DNA of 58,170 nt from a virus. Position numbers and translations under genes: made by a program. Positions 37,759 to 46,494 of this stretch are shown here, in pieces; the stretch's first letter is position 1, and each line of letters opens with the position of its first letter. The DNA is taken from positions 1 to 58,170 of IMG/VR virus record IMGVR_UViG_3300045118_000304. The stretch is one strand, 5' to 3'. The notes beneath the pieces are model-generated. The model was given only the letters and a program-made list of their open reading frames with translations, did no database searches and had not been told where the DNA came from.

Positions 37759-38084
37759 TATATAAAACATTCTTTAAATCGGTTTATTCACTTGGGCAAC
37801 ATTCCGACGACTACAAAAAGTTGATTGGCAAACGTGTCGGCAAAGTATACGAATATACATCATCGTCAGACACCATTATTGTGCATCTTGGCAATACCTA
37901 TCTTCATATAGCAGTTGGTAAAGATGTTCAGGCGCCGGTATTAAAGAACTTAATAAGCGTTGCATTAACCCACAAGAAACCAGTGAAGTTGGAATTCTGT
38001 GAAAACTTGCAGAACCTTCAGATGGTGGATCAGGTAGTTTTAAAAATAAATGAGTATTTAGGATTTCAAGATATTTTAATATAA
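37755..38084 (+). CDS. Protein of unknown function (109 aa)
   Basis: ATGA overlap with the MBL gene. Beta strands around residues 30-55 (RVGKVYEYTSSSDTIIVHLG) followed by helices. No known motif. Located between two nuclease-like genes. Confidence 0.5.
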   Translation: MIYKTFFKSVYSLGQHSDDYKKLIGKRVGKVYEYTSSSDTIIVHLGNTYLHIAVGKDVQAPVLKNLISVALTHKKPVKLEFCENLQNLQMVDQVVLKINEYLGFQDILI

Positions 38085-38091
38085 GGTATAA

Positions 38092-38760
38092 ATGGTTTTT
38101 CAAAAAGATACAACTGTTTTTAATAAACAATTAGCCTTCGACATCGAAACCATCCCTACGCGGGATGTTGTGCCCGATGAACTAGAAGAACTGATAACAC
38201 GTAAGATAGAAAGGGCACAGAAGTCAAATCCACTGCTCAATGTTACAAGCGAACGCCGTAAAATTATGGCTACTGATCCTTTGTTAGGACAAATTATTTG
38301 TATAGGTATGTATTACTCTACAAGTGACACAAAAGTGGCACTCACCGATTCTTCTGAAAAAGTTATTTTAGAAAAATTTTGGAAAGCAATTAGTGTATTT
38401 AATGGTGTTTTCGTTGGGTTTAACTCAGTTAGATTCGATGTCCCCTTTATTATTAGACGAAGTATGTTACATAGGATAATACCTACGAATTCGTCTTTTC
38501 TGCAATATACACGCTTTGATCCATTTCCTCCTCATTTTGATGTAATGCTTCAATTGTCTGGACGAGACGGATTTTTAAGTTTAAAAAATGCATGCGCGGC
38601 ATTCGGTATTCCATCACCAAAAAACGGCAAGATACACGCAGAAAATGTCGAACAAGCATATAATGAAGGAAAAATAAAAGAGATCGCCGAGTATTGTTTA
38701 GGCGATGTTGTGGCTACTCACAAGTTATACGAAATTATAATCGATTATATAGTAAAATAA
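38092..38760 (+). CDS. 3'-5' exonuclease of the PolB-exonuclease-like family (222 aa)
   Basis: Exo I is FDIETIP (D17, E19), Exo II is GFNSVRFDVPFI, and Exo III-type YCLGDVVATHKLY is near the C-terminus. The FDVMLQLS and GLSLKNACAAFGIP-like segments match the stand-alone DnaQ-fold family related to the PolB proofreading domain. Probably a ssDNA exonuclease in replication or recombination; the next gene is the Sak4-like ATPase. Confidence 0.8.
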   Translation: MVFQKDTTVFNKQLAFDIETIPTRDVVPDELEELITRKIERAQKSNPLLNVTSERRKIMATDPLLGQIICIGMYYSTSDTKVALTDSSEKVILEKFWKAISVFNGVFVGFNSVRFDVPFIIRRSMLHRIIPTNSSFLQYTRFDPFPPHFDVMLQLSGRDGFLSLKNACAAFGIPSPKNGKIHAENVEQAYNEGKIKEIAEYCLGDVVATHKLYEIIIDYIVK

Positions 38761-38763
38761 TTA

Positions 38764-39964
38764 ATGAGCTTATTTAAAAAACCAACTAAAGACGATAGAC
38801 GGTTAAAGATGTATGTATTCGGCGAAAGCGGTGTTGGGAAAACGCTAACTTCGCTATACTTTCCATCTCCTGCCGTAGTCGACATCGAAGGTGGCACACA
38901 TTTTTATGTCGACAAATTTGAAATGACGCGATTACTTACAACGGATATAGATGAAATAAATCGAGCCGTCGATGAGTTAATCGAAGATCCCACAGGAATA
39001 AAAACATTTGTTTTGGACAGTATGACCGCATACTGGGACTTGTTGCAAGACAAACACCTAAAACGTCTAAGGGTGAAAAAGGCAAAGCCTGATTATACAT
39101 TTCAACCGATGGATTATCGGTTGCTTCAGGCTGATTTAAAATCCTTTATAAACAAGTTGTTAGCATTAGATCTTAATATCATTGTAACAGCTAAATCAAA
39201 AAATGAATATTCTGCAGAGAGCAGTGAATTCATGAAAATAATTGGTAAAAAACCAGACGGTCCAAAGGAAGTACCGTTGACATGAAAAGAAAATATACTG
39301 GTCCAATTCGTTTTTAAAATAAATATGTTTATCTTGAAATTACAGATAAAAACACGAATATTGGATAAAATAGCGGCCTATGTAGAGAAATCTTATAGGA
39401 AAATCGGGAATAACGGAGAAACTCCTTAACCAGTAAGGACAATTCCGTAGCGGAAACGCTCGAACGACTGACAACCGACTTCAAGTATGAAGATGATACA
39501 GTCTGCTCTATAGATATATATAAAACTATAGCTAACACATGGATTTATTTGACATAGTCCTTGAACTTATGTTTGGTCCAAATGATACCAGAATAGCAAA
39601 AGTTATAAAAGATCGTACTAACACATTACCAAAAGAGTTTGAATACACATATCAAGAGTTAACGAAGTACTTGGATATGAAAGAACTAGAGCGTGAACCT
39701 GTTGCACTCCGTGCGGTACAACGCTTGAATCAAGTTTCTAACCGTACCGTTGCTATAACACTAGATGGTCAAACCGTGATGACCGGCGGTATAACAGTAG
39801 AAACTTTCACAAAACTTCGTGACATTATTCCACATTTTGAGGAACGGGAATTAAAAGATAAATTACAGGAGGACTATTATGTTGGTTCTCTACTCGATCT
39901 GAAAGAAGACGAGGCAAAGCAGTTCCTTACTGATCTACAAGCAAAACTAGGTATTAATAATTAA
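38764..39964 (+). CDS. Sak4-like RecA-fold ATPase, split by group I intron (exons 38764-39277 and 39543-39964; 311 aa spliced)
   Basis: Exon 1 has Walker A GESGVGKT, an early VVDIEGG strand and Walker B TFVLDSMT. Exon 2 supplies FDIVLEL and a C-terminal region ending in a helical tail. Joining T39277 to A39543 produces VPYLFDIVLEL, the usual PYLFDIVL form of these AAA/RecA-like phage recombinases; 514 + 422 nt is exactly 312 codons. Unspliced, exon 1 stops two codons later. Sak4-type proteins promote single-strand annealing with an SSB-like partner, which is the next gene. Confidence 0.85.
39278..39542 (+). ncRNA. Small ORF-less group I intron (265 nt)
   Basis: The 5' exon ends in U and the intron ends in G. 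The core can be drawn in the correct order: TCGG (P3), ACGGA/TCCGT enclosing CCTTA/TAAGG (P4-P6), GACTG (P7 5'), CCGA (P3'), CTTC-AAGTAT-GAAG (P8), ATGATA joining segment, then CAGTC (P7 3'). A CTATAG/CTATAG pair follows as P9-like. It encodes no protein; its mobility would depend on another endonuclease. Confidence 0.85.
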
Positions 39965-40386
39965 TGAGCTATAACTTACGCGATGTTAAGGGATCGAGTT
40001 TTGATCCTATTCCAGAAGGCCGTTATAACCTAACGGTGGATAAAGCAGAGTTAACAACTGCAAAAGATAGTGGTAATCCTATGATCAAAGCGACTTTGAA
40101 GATTCTCGATGGAGACTTTAAAGGTCGTTTAGTATGGGATAATTTTGTATTAACAGATAAATCCCTGTGGAAGTTAAAGGGAATTCTAGAAGCAATTGGT
40201 AGTAATATTGCTGAATCTGTAAATGCTACTGAACAAGATATAGCCAATGCATTACAAGGTGCAAAGGTGAATGCTTGGTTAGAAATTCGTATTGGTCCAA
40301 ACGATCAAACATCAAATACAGTAAAAAACTACGCCAAAATAACCGAAGAAACGGTTGCAAGCAAAAAGAACAGTCTTTTAGCTTAA
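39964..40386 (+). CDS. DUF669-like ssDNA-binding partner of the ATPase (140 aa)
   Basis: Starts MSYNLRDV, then FDPIPEGRYNLTVDKAEL, KATLKILDGDFKGRLVWDNF and LWKLKGILEAIG, the pattern of phage DUF669/OB-fold proteins encoded next to Sak4-type ATPases. ATG overlaps the ATPase stop by one nt. It probably binds single-stranded DNA at recombination sites. Confidence 0.75.
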   Translation: MSYNLRDVKGSSFDPIPEGRYNLTVDKAELTTAKDSGNPMIKATLKILDGDFKGRLVWDNFVLTDKSLWKLKGILEAIGSNIAESVNATEQDIANALQGAKVNAWLEIRIGPNDQTSNTVKNYAKITEETVASKKNSLLA

Positions 40387-40396
40387 TAGCTTTATT

Positions 40397-40418
40397 GGCC
40401 TCGGTAAATATCGAGGCC
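40397..40418 (+). terminator. Hairpin GGCCTCG/CGAGGCC, terminator or processing site
   Basis: Perfect 7-bp stem with an 8-nt loop, between the ssDNA-binding gene and the metallopeptidase gene. Only two T follow, so it is a weak or partial terminator, or an RNA-processing/stability hairpin. Confidence 0.5.
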
Positions 40419-40428
40419 TTCATGTATT

Positions 40429-41151
40429 ATGGATAAATTCATACAAAGAGCTTTAACACGTTCACAAATAAATGAGATACTACAATTTTTGTCGTATCAT
40501 TTAGGGTATACGCCGCCGCAAAAGTTTACTATAATTTTTGCTAAGACTCCAGAACAATTCGCAAAGTTGCATGGAACAGAGCCGGGCCAAACGACGGTAG
40601 AGGAAATAAATTCAGCTGTACCTACGTTACCGGCAATATTTGATCATGGAACGAATACGGCGGTATTTCAAGGATTTTCTTACGTTCAAGGTCTTGCGGT
40701 ACCGCATTTCATAATACCTATGGCCACAATCTTACATGAATGTATACACTTTTACCAGTATTCCGCCGGAAATTTTGGGTCGTGGCAAACAATGTACGAA
40801 GGAACCAGCGAAATATTGGCTTGCTTCTTTGCCGATGATTACCAGTTCGATTACAAGAACGAAGTCATATATAGCTTTAACTTGGCAATGATCATCAACG
40901 ATAATAATTTCTGGGAAGCAATGAACTGGATAAAACGCTACACTGTTCATAGTGATAAAAATGGATTCGTAGCACGTAGTATTTTACAGACACCCACATT
41001 TGCAAAATTTAGACCGACTAATTTGATGCGGTGGTTAGATGCTAATACGTTACATAAGATTAAAAACGAAGAGATACGAAATTTATTTACAAAGTACAAT
41101 CTTTCGTATATTAAAAAACAATTACATAAGAATCGTCAACTAATTTCATGA
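40429..41151 (+). CDS. Zincin-type metalloprotease-like protein (240 aa)
   Basis: HECIH at residues 103-107 (HExxH) with a downstream EGTSEILACFFADD that offers a third ligand (Glu) about 20 residues later, as in gluzincins. No signal peptide, so it acts inside the host or virion. Substrate unknown; head or tail processing and host-protein attack are both possible. ATG 40429 lies just after the hairpin. Confidence 0.7.
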   Translation: MDKFIQRALTRSQINEILQFLSYHLGYTPPQKFTIIFAKTPEQFAKLHGTEPGQTTVEEINSAVPTLPAIFDHGTNTAVFQGFSYVQGLAVPHFIIPMATILHECIHFYQYSAGNFGSWQTMYEGTSEILACFFADDYQFDYKNEVIYSFNLAMIINDNNFWEAMNWIKRYTVHSDKNGFVARSILQTPTFAKFRPTNLMRWLDANTLHKIKNEEIRNLFTKYNLSYIKKQLHKNRQLIS

Positions 41152-41157
41152 GGTAAT

Positions 41158-41394
41158 ATGAAGCTCACGATGCCATGCCCGGGCGGATGTAACGGTACAG
41201 GAAAAATAAAAGCATTACGAAGACGATGTGGTACATGTCACGCAGAGGGAGAGATCACTCTGACAAAATATCATAAAATACTAGGTAATTATACAGAACT
41301 TAGGAATGTATTAGCTTTTGAAGAATTCCTGGCTGATCAAAAACGAAAAAAGCATGAAATTTCAGTACAAGATAAACGGCAACCACAGGGGTAG
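41158..41394 (+). CDS. Small DnaJ-type zinc-finger protein (78 aa)
   Basis: CPGGCNGTGKI and CGTCHAEGEI give two CxxC-xGxG knuckles, equal to one DnaJ zinc centre without a J domain. SD ATGAGGTAAT precedes the ATG. It may bind a protein or RNA. Overlaps the next gene by 41 nt. Confidence 0.65.
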   Translation: MKLTMPCPGGCNGTGKIKALRRRCGTCHAEGEITLTKYHKILGNYTELRNVLAFEEFLADQKRKKHEISVQDKRQPQG

Positions 41395-42013
41395 CCGTGA
41401 TACAAAGGATAGTGCGATAAGAGCAGCCCGAAAAGCTGCTCTTTCCATTTCAGACAGAGGTATAATTCATGTAGAGGTAGTAGACGAAGCTTCTGAAAAT
41501 GTCATACATAGAGACATGGTTTTAGATGAAAATATAAAATCATTAGAAACAGATGATTTAGCTTCGATCGGCATGATAGTACCTGGAACATACAAAATAA
41601 ATAACGACATCAAACCAAAAGCTGCAGAAAAATTATTTAAGATTGGTGACTATACAAAGTTAAATAATGAACTGTATAAAATAATATCAGTATCGGAATC
41701 CTGCGCTCGCGCGCAACCGGTATTAAAGAAAAAAGTAAAAATAAAAGATAAACTTACAGATAAAGAACGAGAGTTCTCCATAACTCGCCGTGCTGTATCA
41801 TTAGCTCCTTCAGCAACAAATGTTTTAACTACGGAAGAAGTAGAAAAAGAATTAAAAAGAATAAAGGAATTAGAAAATGGAAATAGTAACACAAATAGTG
41901 GAGTCGATCGAAGCAATAGTAAACTCATTGCACAGCCAAAAGGAAAAAATTCTGGAACTGGTGGACACAGGAGTAAAAATAGCAGAAAAAATAAAGTCCG
42001 AGGAAAAAGATGA
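41354..42013 (+). CDS. Protein of unknown function with basic low-complexity tail (219 aa)
   Basis: I start at ATG 41354 (MKFQYKINGNHRG); an in-frame ATG at 41318 lies deeper in the upstream gene. Residues 1-55 are compact (KFQYKINGNHRGSRDTKDS, then AIRAARKAALSISDRG). Residues 170-219 are Asn/Ser/Lys/Gly-rich, and a second, better-looking small ORF overlaps this tail in another frame. Function unknown. Confidence 0.5.
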   Translation: MKFQYKINGNHRGSRDTKDSAIRAARKAALSISDRGIIHVEVVDEASENVIHRDMVLDENIKSLETDDLASIGMIVPGTYKINNDIKPKAAEKLFKIGDYTKLNNELYKIISVSESCARAQPVLKKKVKIKDKLTDKEREFSITRRAVSLAPSATNVLTTEEVEKELKRIKELENGNSNTNSGVDRSNSKLIAQPKGKNSGTGGHRSKNSRKNKVRGKR

Positions 42014-42035
42014 ACGACTTACTGATCCAAATTAA
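41877..42035 (+). CDS. Small helical protein overlapping the 219-aa gene's tail (52 aa)
   Basis: ATG 41877 follows AAGGAATTAGAAA, a better Shine-Dalgarno than most genes here. The product starts MEIVTQIVESIEAIVNSL and looks like an amphipathic helix, whereas the overlapping frame is low-complexity. It overlaps the upstream gene by 137 nt and the next by 26 nt. Confidence 0.5.
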   Translation: MEIVTQIVESIEAIVNSLHSQKEKILELVDTGVKIAEKIKSEEKDERLTDPN

Positions 42036-42189
42036 AGTTATAGAGGACGCCGCTGACTTTGTCACTAATCCTAATACACAAAAGAAACTCTTGGATATAT
42101 TATATAAAATATTCCAAGATAGAGGAATCGTAGTATCAATCGATGTCAATGAATCAACTAGAGAAGAGGATACAACAAGCCAATCTTAA
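42010..42189 (+). CDS. Small protein, unknown (59 aa)
   Basis: ATGA overlap with the 219-aa gene's stop. Starts MNDLLIQIKVIEDAADFV, helical, acidic C-terminus. Overlaps the start of recU by 47 nt. No function recognised. Confidence 0.5.
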   Translation: MNDLLIQIKVIEDAADFVTNPNTQKKLLDILYKIFQDRGIVVSIDVNESTREEDTTSQS

Positions 42190-42655
42190 GTACCGCAAAA
42201 ATAAAGTTGCGGTAATCAATAAGGTTGAAGTTCCTATTCTCCTTACCAACCAAGGGCTCATACCAAAACAAAGTACAGTAGATTTCACAGGTATTTATAA
42301 AAGATCAATGAAAGAACATAATAAGTACTCTTCCATTGATTATGACGAAATCGTTGTAGGGCAAGGTATAGCCTTTGATGCAAAAGAAACGTTAAGTAAA
42401 ACTTCGTTTCCTCTAAATAATATTAAACAGCATCAATTAATATTTTTGGAGTATTTTGAAGACTGTGGAGGAACAGCCTTTTTTCTGATACATTTTAAGA
42501 AACTACATGTCGATCATGCGTTTGTCACGCCACTTGCTTTTGTCAAAAAATATTGGTATGATGAATCCTCACGCCGAAGCCTTCCTTATGCTGAATTCGA
42601 CCAGAAATGGCTTACGGAAATCGATAATTATTTAAAGTATTTTAATGACATTTGA
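42143..42655 (+). CDS. recU: RecU-like Holliday junction resolvase (170 aa)
   Basis: Shows the RecU series: NLKYRKNKVAVINKVEVPI, then STVDFTGIYK (D47), GIAFDAKETLSKTSFPLNNI (D79, E82 after K81) and HQLIFLEYFEDCGGTAFFLI. All the usual catalytic acidic residues appear present. It resolves four-way junctions, pairing with the helicase and Sak4-like module. RecU is typical of Bacillota and their phages. A second Met three codons in is an alternative start. Confidence 0.88.
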   Translation: MSMNQLEKRIQQANLKYRKNKVAVINKVEVPILLTNQGLIPKQSTVDFTGIYKRSMKEHNKYSSIDYDEIVVGQGIAFDAKETLSKTSFPLNNIKQHQLIFLEYFEDCGGTAFFLIHFKKLHVDHAFVTPLAFVKKYWYDESSRRSLPYAEFDQKWLTEIDNYLKYFNDI

Positions 42656-42929
42656 CACTTTTAACAATGAATGTTTAGGTATTGTTATACAAGATTGGCC
42701 ACACATGTCTATTGGTATGTTTATGGCTATAGATGTAGAATGGGGAAAATTATCTCCGATTCCAACAACTAATCCACTATCGAAAGAATGGGCCTGTGTT
42801 GATTCCGATCTTTATATACGCTTAGACAAAATAAAATTAATTAAACATATAAAATATGCAGAAAAACTCAAACAAGAAACAAAAAGTATCTTCGACGATA
42901 ACAGTCCCGGTAAAAGTGCTATCGGATAA
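42645..42929 (+). CDS. Protein of unknown function (94 aa)
   Basis: Overlaps recU by 11 nt and dut by 74 nt. Contains GIVIQDWPHMSIGMFMAID and a basic C-terminal helix (IKLIKHIKYAEKLKQE). No motif recognised. Confidence 0.5.
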   Translation: MTFDTFNNECLGIVIQDWPHMSIGMFMAIDVEWGKLSPIPTTNPLSKEWACVDSDLYIRLDKIKLIKHIKYAEKLKQETKSIFDDNSPGKSAIG

Positions 42930-43320
42930 AGCTATATTACCAACTAAAACACATGATACAGACGCATGCTACGATTTGTATTCTGTAAAGCAAATCAGAC
43001 TAGCTGCGAATGGCTTTGATGCCGTTCAGACTGGGATCGCGTTCAATATTCCAAAAGGATATTTTGGCAAAATATATGAACGCAGTGGAGTATCGTTACA
43101 ACGTCCTATAACAGTGAAAGCTGGGGTTATAGATGCTGGATACACCGGTGAAGTAAAGGTGATCGTACACAATCACGGTGATTATCCAGAAATGATCGAT
43201 GCTGGTACAAAATTGGCGCAAATTGCGTTTCATGCGGTACCTGACATCGAATTAGTTAAGGTAGATGAATTTAAAATCACCGCACGTGGTGATAAAGGAT
43301 TTGGTAGCAGCGATCAATGA
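42856..43320 (+). CDS. dut: dUTP diphosphatase (154 aa)
   Basis: All five trimeric dUTPase motifs are visible: DACYDLYS (36-43), YERSGVS (74-80), GVIDAGYTGEV (90-100, catalytic Asp), GTKLAQIAFHAV (117-128) and RGDKGFGSS (144-152). It hydrolyses dUTP to dUMP. It overlaps the next gene, the class II RNR, by ATGA; together they shape the dNTP pool. Confidence 0.93.
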   Translation: MQKNSNKKQKVSSTITVPVKVLSDKAILPTKTHDTDACYDLYSVKQIRLAANGFDAVQTGIAFNIPKGYFGKIYERSGVSLQRPITVKAGVIDAGYTGEVKVIVHNHGDYPEMIDAGTKLAQIAFHAVPDIELVKVDEFKITARGDKGFGSSDQ

Positions 43321-45440
43321 ATTATTTAGAGGAATTATCCAATTTTATTTTTACGAGCAAATATGCTCGTTACAATGAAAAAGCTGGTCGTAGAGAGTCT
43401 TGGGAAGAGGCTATAAAACGACTTGAATCCATGCACAAAAAACACTATTCATTTCTATCTGATGAAGATAAAAAAGAAATCGAATGGGCTTTTGACCTTG
43501 TGCGTGTAAAACGTGTAGTACCGTCAATGAGATCAATACAATTTGGTGGCAAAGCGATTGAAGCACATCAATCACGTATTTTCAATTGTGCTTGTCGCCA
43601 TGTTGATTCTCTTCGTGCGTTTTCGGAGATATTTTATTTGTTATTATGTGGTAATGGCGTAGGAATTGGTTTATCAAATATGTTTCTTAGCCGATTACCT
43701 AATTTAGTAACTGAAAAAGACAAAACAGGCACAATCATTACTTACGCAGTAGAAGATACCATCGAAGGATGGGCCGACAGTTTAGAAGCGTTGTTGAACT
43801 GTTATTTTAAAAATACTGCATACACAGGTAGAAAGATTGTGTTTGATTACAGTAAAATACGTTCTGCCGGCACTCCGTTAAAAACGGGTGGTGGCCGTGC
43901 TCCCGGATATAGAGGTCTAAAGAATGCTCATAAAAAAATAAAACTTTTATTAGACCATATTATCGAGGATTTGCATCAATTAAATTTAAAATCTATCAAT
44001 GCATATGATATATTAATGCATGTAGCCGACGCAGTAATAAGTGGAGGTATTCGTCGAAGTGCTACGTTAGTATTATTCGATAAAAACGATATTGATATGA
44101 TAAATGCAAAAGCATTCTTTACTGTACATAAAAAAGGTCGTTTTGAGCTAAACGCGAAAACAAATAAACACGAAGGTTATGTAATACTAGAAGATCCTGC
44201 ATACCCAGGCAAACAAAAAATCGAGGTAGAACTAGATGACTGGGCTTTATCTGATTTGCAACAGAATCAACGTATAAGTTGGTTTGATGTTTATAAACAT
44301 AGAGCAAGAAGTAATAATAGTGTTTTGTTACTTCGAGACCAGTTAACTTCAGAAGAGTTTAAAGAAATATTCGAACGAACAAAAAATTTCGGTGAACCCG
44401 GGTTTATATTTGGTAACCATCCATGGATGAGTACTAATCCATGTGCAGAGATCGGCTTTATTCCGGTAACTGATGATGGTGTTTGTGGCGTACAATTTTG
44501 TAATTTAACTTCCATTAATGGTGCAGAAATACATACACTAGATGATTATTTAACTTGTGTAAAAGCTGCCACAATCATTGGGACACTACAGGCCGGCTAC
44601 ACATATTTTCCTTATTTATCACCGGCCGCAAAAAAACTAACTGAAGATGAAGCATTGCTGGGTGTATCAATGACCGGTATGATGGATAATCCTCAAATAT
44701 TATTGAATCCTGCGTATCAAAAACAAGCTGCGCAATTAGCAGTTGCAACAAATAAAGTGTGGGCAGAGAAACTTTATATAAAACAAGCTGCCCGCGTGAC
44801 GTGTATAAAACCAGAAGGAACCGCAAGTTTAGTATTGGGAAGTGCGTCTGGTATACATGCACATCATGCAAAAAAATATTTTCGACGGGTGCAAGTAAAT
44901 AAACTTGATCCGGTATATATGCACTTCAAAATCGCAAATCCGCACATGAGCGAAGAGTCGGTTTGGAGCGCAAATAAAACAGACGATGTAATCACCTTTC
45001 CTATAGAGGTTCCGGAAGGGGCGATAGTAAAAAAAGATCTAGATGCCATAGCGCATTTAGACCTCATTAAATCAACACAACAAAACTGGGTATTACCAGG
45101 AACCAGTGTTGCTAATAGAAAAAATGTTACGCATAACGTATCATGTACAGTCATAGTAAAAGCTGATGAATGGGACAAGGTGCGTGAGTATTTATTTAAT
45201 AACAAAAATAATTTCGCCGCTGTAGCATTGTTGGCACAAACAGGTGATAAAGATTTCAAACAACCGCCACTTGAAGCTGTGATAACAGAGCAAGATAAAC
45301 AATTGTGGGATACTATTATAACTTCGTTCAAATCTGTAAATTACAAGACACTAAAAGAAGAAGAGGATAGTACTACATTACAGCAAGAATTAGTATGCGC
45401 AGGCGGACAATGTGAATTACCAATTTTAAGTAACGGATGA
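43317..45440 (+). CDS. Class II (adenosylcobalamin-dependent) ribonucleoside-triphosphate reductase (707 aa)
   Basis: Matches the monomeric RTPR type: VKRVVPSMRSIQFGGKAI near the start, FNCACRHVDSLRAFSEIFYLLLCGNGVGIG, the active-site NPCAEIGF (Cys and Glu), RVTCIKPEGTASLVLGSASG, and a C-terminal cysteine pair (CAGGQC) for re-reduction. It makes dNTPs with or without oxygen but needs host cobalamin. A single-gene enzyme suits a phage. It follows dut by ATGA overlap. Confidence 0.9.
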   Translation: MNYLEELSNFIFTSKYARYNEKAGRRESWEEAIKRLESMHKKHYSFLSDEDKKEIEWAFDLVRVKRVVPSMRSIQFGGKAIEAHQSRIFNCACRHVDSLRAFSEIFYLLLCGNGVGIGLSNMFLSRLPNLVTEKDKTGTIITYAVEDTIEGWADSLEALLNCYFKNTAYTGRKIVFDYSKIRSAGTPLKTGGGRAPGYRGLKNAHKKIKLLLDHIIEDLHQLNLKSINAYDILMHVADAVISGGIRRSATLVLFDKNDIDMINAKAFFTVHKKGRFELNAKTNKHEGYVILEDPAYPGKQKIEVELDDWALSDLQQNQRISWFDVYKHRARSNNSVLLLRDQLTSEEFKEIFERTKNFGEPGFIFGNHPWMSTNPCAEIGFIPVTDDGVCGVQFCNLTSINGAEIHTLDDYLTCVKAATIIGTLQAGYTYFPYLSPAAKKLTEDEALLGVSMTGMMDNPQILLNPAYQKQAAQLAVATNKVWAEKLYIKQAARVTCIKPEGTASLVLGSASGIHAHHAKKYFRRVQVNKLDPVYMHFKIANPHMSEESVWSANKTDDVITFPIEVPEGAIVKKDLDAIAHLDLIKSTQQNWVLPGTSVANRKNVTHNVSCTVIVKADEWDKVREYLFNNKNNFAAVALLAQTGDKDFKQPPLEAVITEQDKQLWDTIITSFKSVNYKTLKEEEDSTTLQQELVCAGGQCELPILSNG

Positions 45441-45443
45441 TTA

Positions 45444-45716
45444 GTGAGATATGAATGTGTACGGGATGATATTCCTGTAAAATGGCATGAATTGGATTTA
45501 CTACCCGGATTAAATAACGAGTGGATACTAATTCAGTCAAACGGTATCGTAGATCCTTCTAAAACAGAATTAATTAGGAACCAACCGGCTGCCGAGTTTC
45601 GTGGAACCTTTGAACAAGCTAATATAGAATTAGAAAAACGTATAAAAACGCTTGAGCAGCTAGGTTACGTTAAAGTCGAAAAAAAGACGGATGATACAGA
45701 ATTATTACAACCTTAA
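45444..45716 (+). CDS. Small acidic protein, unknown (90 aa; GTG start)
   Basis: GTG at 45444 lies 3 nt after the RNR stop; no in-frame ATG is available nearby. Contains DIPVKWHELDLLPGLNNEWILI and a helical C-terminus. Overlaps the next gene by 26 nt. Unrecognised. Confidence 0.45.
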   Translation: MRYECVRDDIPVKWHELDLLPGLNNEWILIQSNGIVDPSKTELIRNQPAAEFRGTFEQANIELEKRIKTLEQLGYVKVEKKTDDTELLQP

Positions 45717-46032
45717 AATAGGTTGTCCATTAAAAAAAGTAACAATTGAAAACCTAGAAATACGCCGCCCTATGGGGCGAAATAAGTTATATCTTAAAGT
45801 AACTGATGGGCAGCGCTCATTCACTGTAAACGAAATATGGTGTAAAGATGATAACAAACCTACACAAGGCTTATGGATGGATTTTGACCAAGACGGTCAA
45901 ATTTTTGCTACAAGCGACTTGGCTCGATTACTTGCTTCTTTGGATATTAGTTCAATTGGCGAATTAATCGGCAAAGTTATAACAGTGAAACCAAAAAATA
46001 ATGGATTTCTTTGTGTAAAAATAGGTGCCTGA
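45691..46032 (+). CDS. Protein of unknown function (113 aa)
   Basis: Beta-rich, perhaps OB-like (KVTIENLEIRRPMGRNKLYL, SFTVNEIWCKDD, GKVITVKPKNNGFLCVKIGA). Its stop lies inside the stem of a perfect hairpin. Function unknown. Confidence 0.5.
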   Translation: MIQNYYNLKIGCPLKKVTIENLEIRRPMGRNKLYLKVTDGQRSFTVNEIWCKDDNKPTQGLWMDFDQDGQIFATSDLARLLASLDISSIGELIGKVITVKPKNNGFLCVKIGA

Positions 46033-46043
46033 CAACAGGCACC
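46024..46043 (+). terminator. Perfect 8-bp hairpin at gene end
   Basis: GGTGCCTG-ACAA-CAGGCACC covers the stop codon of the preceding gene. It is followed by an A-rich run on this strand and by T-rich sequence on the other, so it may act as a processing/stability hairpin here rather than a strong terminator. Confidence 0.55.
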
Positions 46044-46053
46044 ACCAAAAAAA

Positions 46054-46335
46054 ATGACTATACAAAAAGCTATTACGTTGATTCCCGATGAAGAGTTGAG
46101 AAAAATGTTTTATACCTTTCTTGACAAACATAAACTTCTTGATCATGAAGTAATTACTTGTTACCAAAACATGGGCGGGATTATATATATTGAACCATTT
46201 ACTGCAATCGTTAAAAATAATCGTACAACACTTTCGCCTGTTCCATCATATCATGTATCCGGAGGATACCATGGGCCGAATCAGGAGTTAATGTGTTTAT
46301 ATGGTTTGATGTCGATTTTGCTTGACACTAAATAA
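46054..46335 (+). CDS. Protein of unknown function (93 aa)
   Basis: Starts 10 nt after the hairpin without a Shine-Dalgarno. Contains IPDEELRKMFYTFLDKHKLL and a C-terminal GGYHGPNQELMCLYGLMSILL. Its last codons overlap the -35 box of the promoter for the tRNA region. Confidence 0.5.
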   Translation: MTIQKAITLIPDEELRKMFYTFLDKHKLLDHEVITCYQNMGGIIYIEPFTAIVKNNRTTLSPVPSYHVSGGYHGPNQELMCLYGLMSILLDTK

Positions 46336-46350
46336 AAAATTACGTATATT
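46322..46350 (+). promoter_or_regulatory. Near-consensus promoter for the tRNA region
   Basis: Perfect TTGACA (46322-46327), 17-nt spacer, TATATT (46345-46350). Predicted +1 is at 46356-46357, coinciding with the ATG of a small ORF. It is the best promoter match I found and heads the tRNA cluster. Confidence 0.7.
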
Positions 46351-46355
46351 AATAC

Positions 46356-46490
46356 ATGCAATTCTTCGAACAAAAATATCGCACATTTATTGTAGGACTT
46401 GATAACCCATCTGTCATGCCCTGTGGGTGGTATTTATGTTCACCATCCAGACCCCATCTATGGGGCGTACTGACAAGGTCCGTGAACTAA
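46356..46490 (+). CDS. Small possible leaderless protein (44 aa)
   Basis: ATG lies five nt after the -10 box, so mRNA would start at or beside the AUG. Starts MQFFEQKYRTFIVGL, with CGWYLC in the middle. Ends 4 nt before the first tRNA. Small size leaves doubt. Confidence 0.4.
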   Translation: MQFFEQKYRTFIVGLDNPSVMPCGWYLCSPSRPHLWGVLTRSVN

Positions 46491-46494
46491 ACCG

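Noticed and set aside
39329-39538. Minus-strand ORF across the second intron
   Set aside because: Antisense to a well-formed group I core, with no start signals.
31228-46480. Shared TGACAAGGTCC at 31229 and 46470 as a hidden intron copy or att site
   Set aside because: Only 11 bases match, flanks are unrelated, and 46470 lies in a small ORF.
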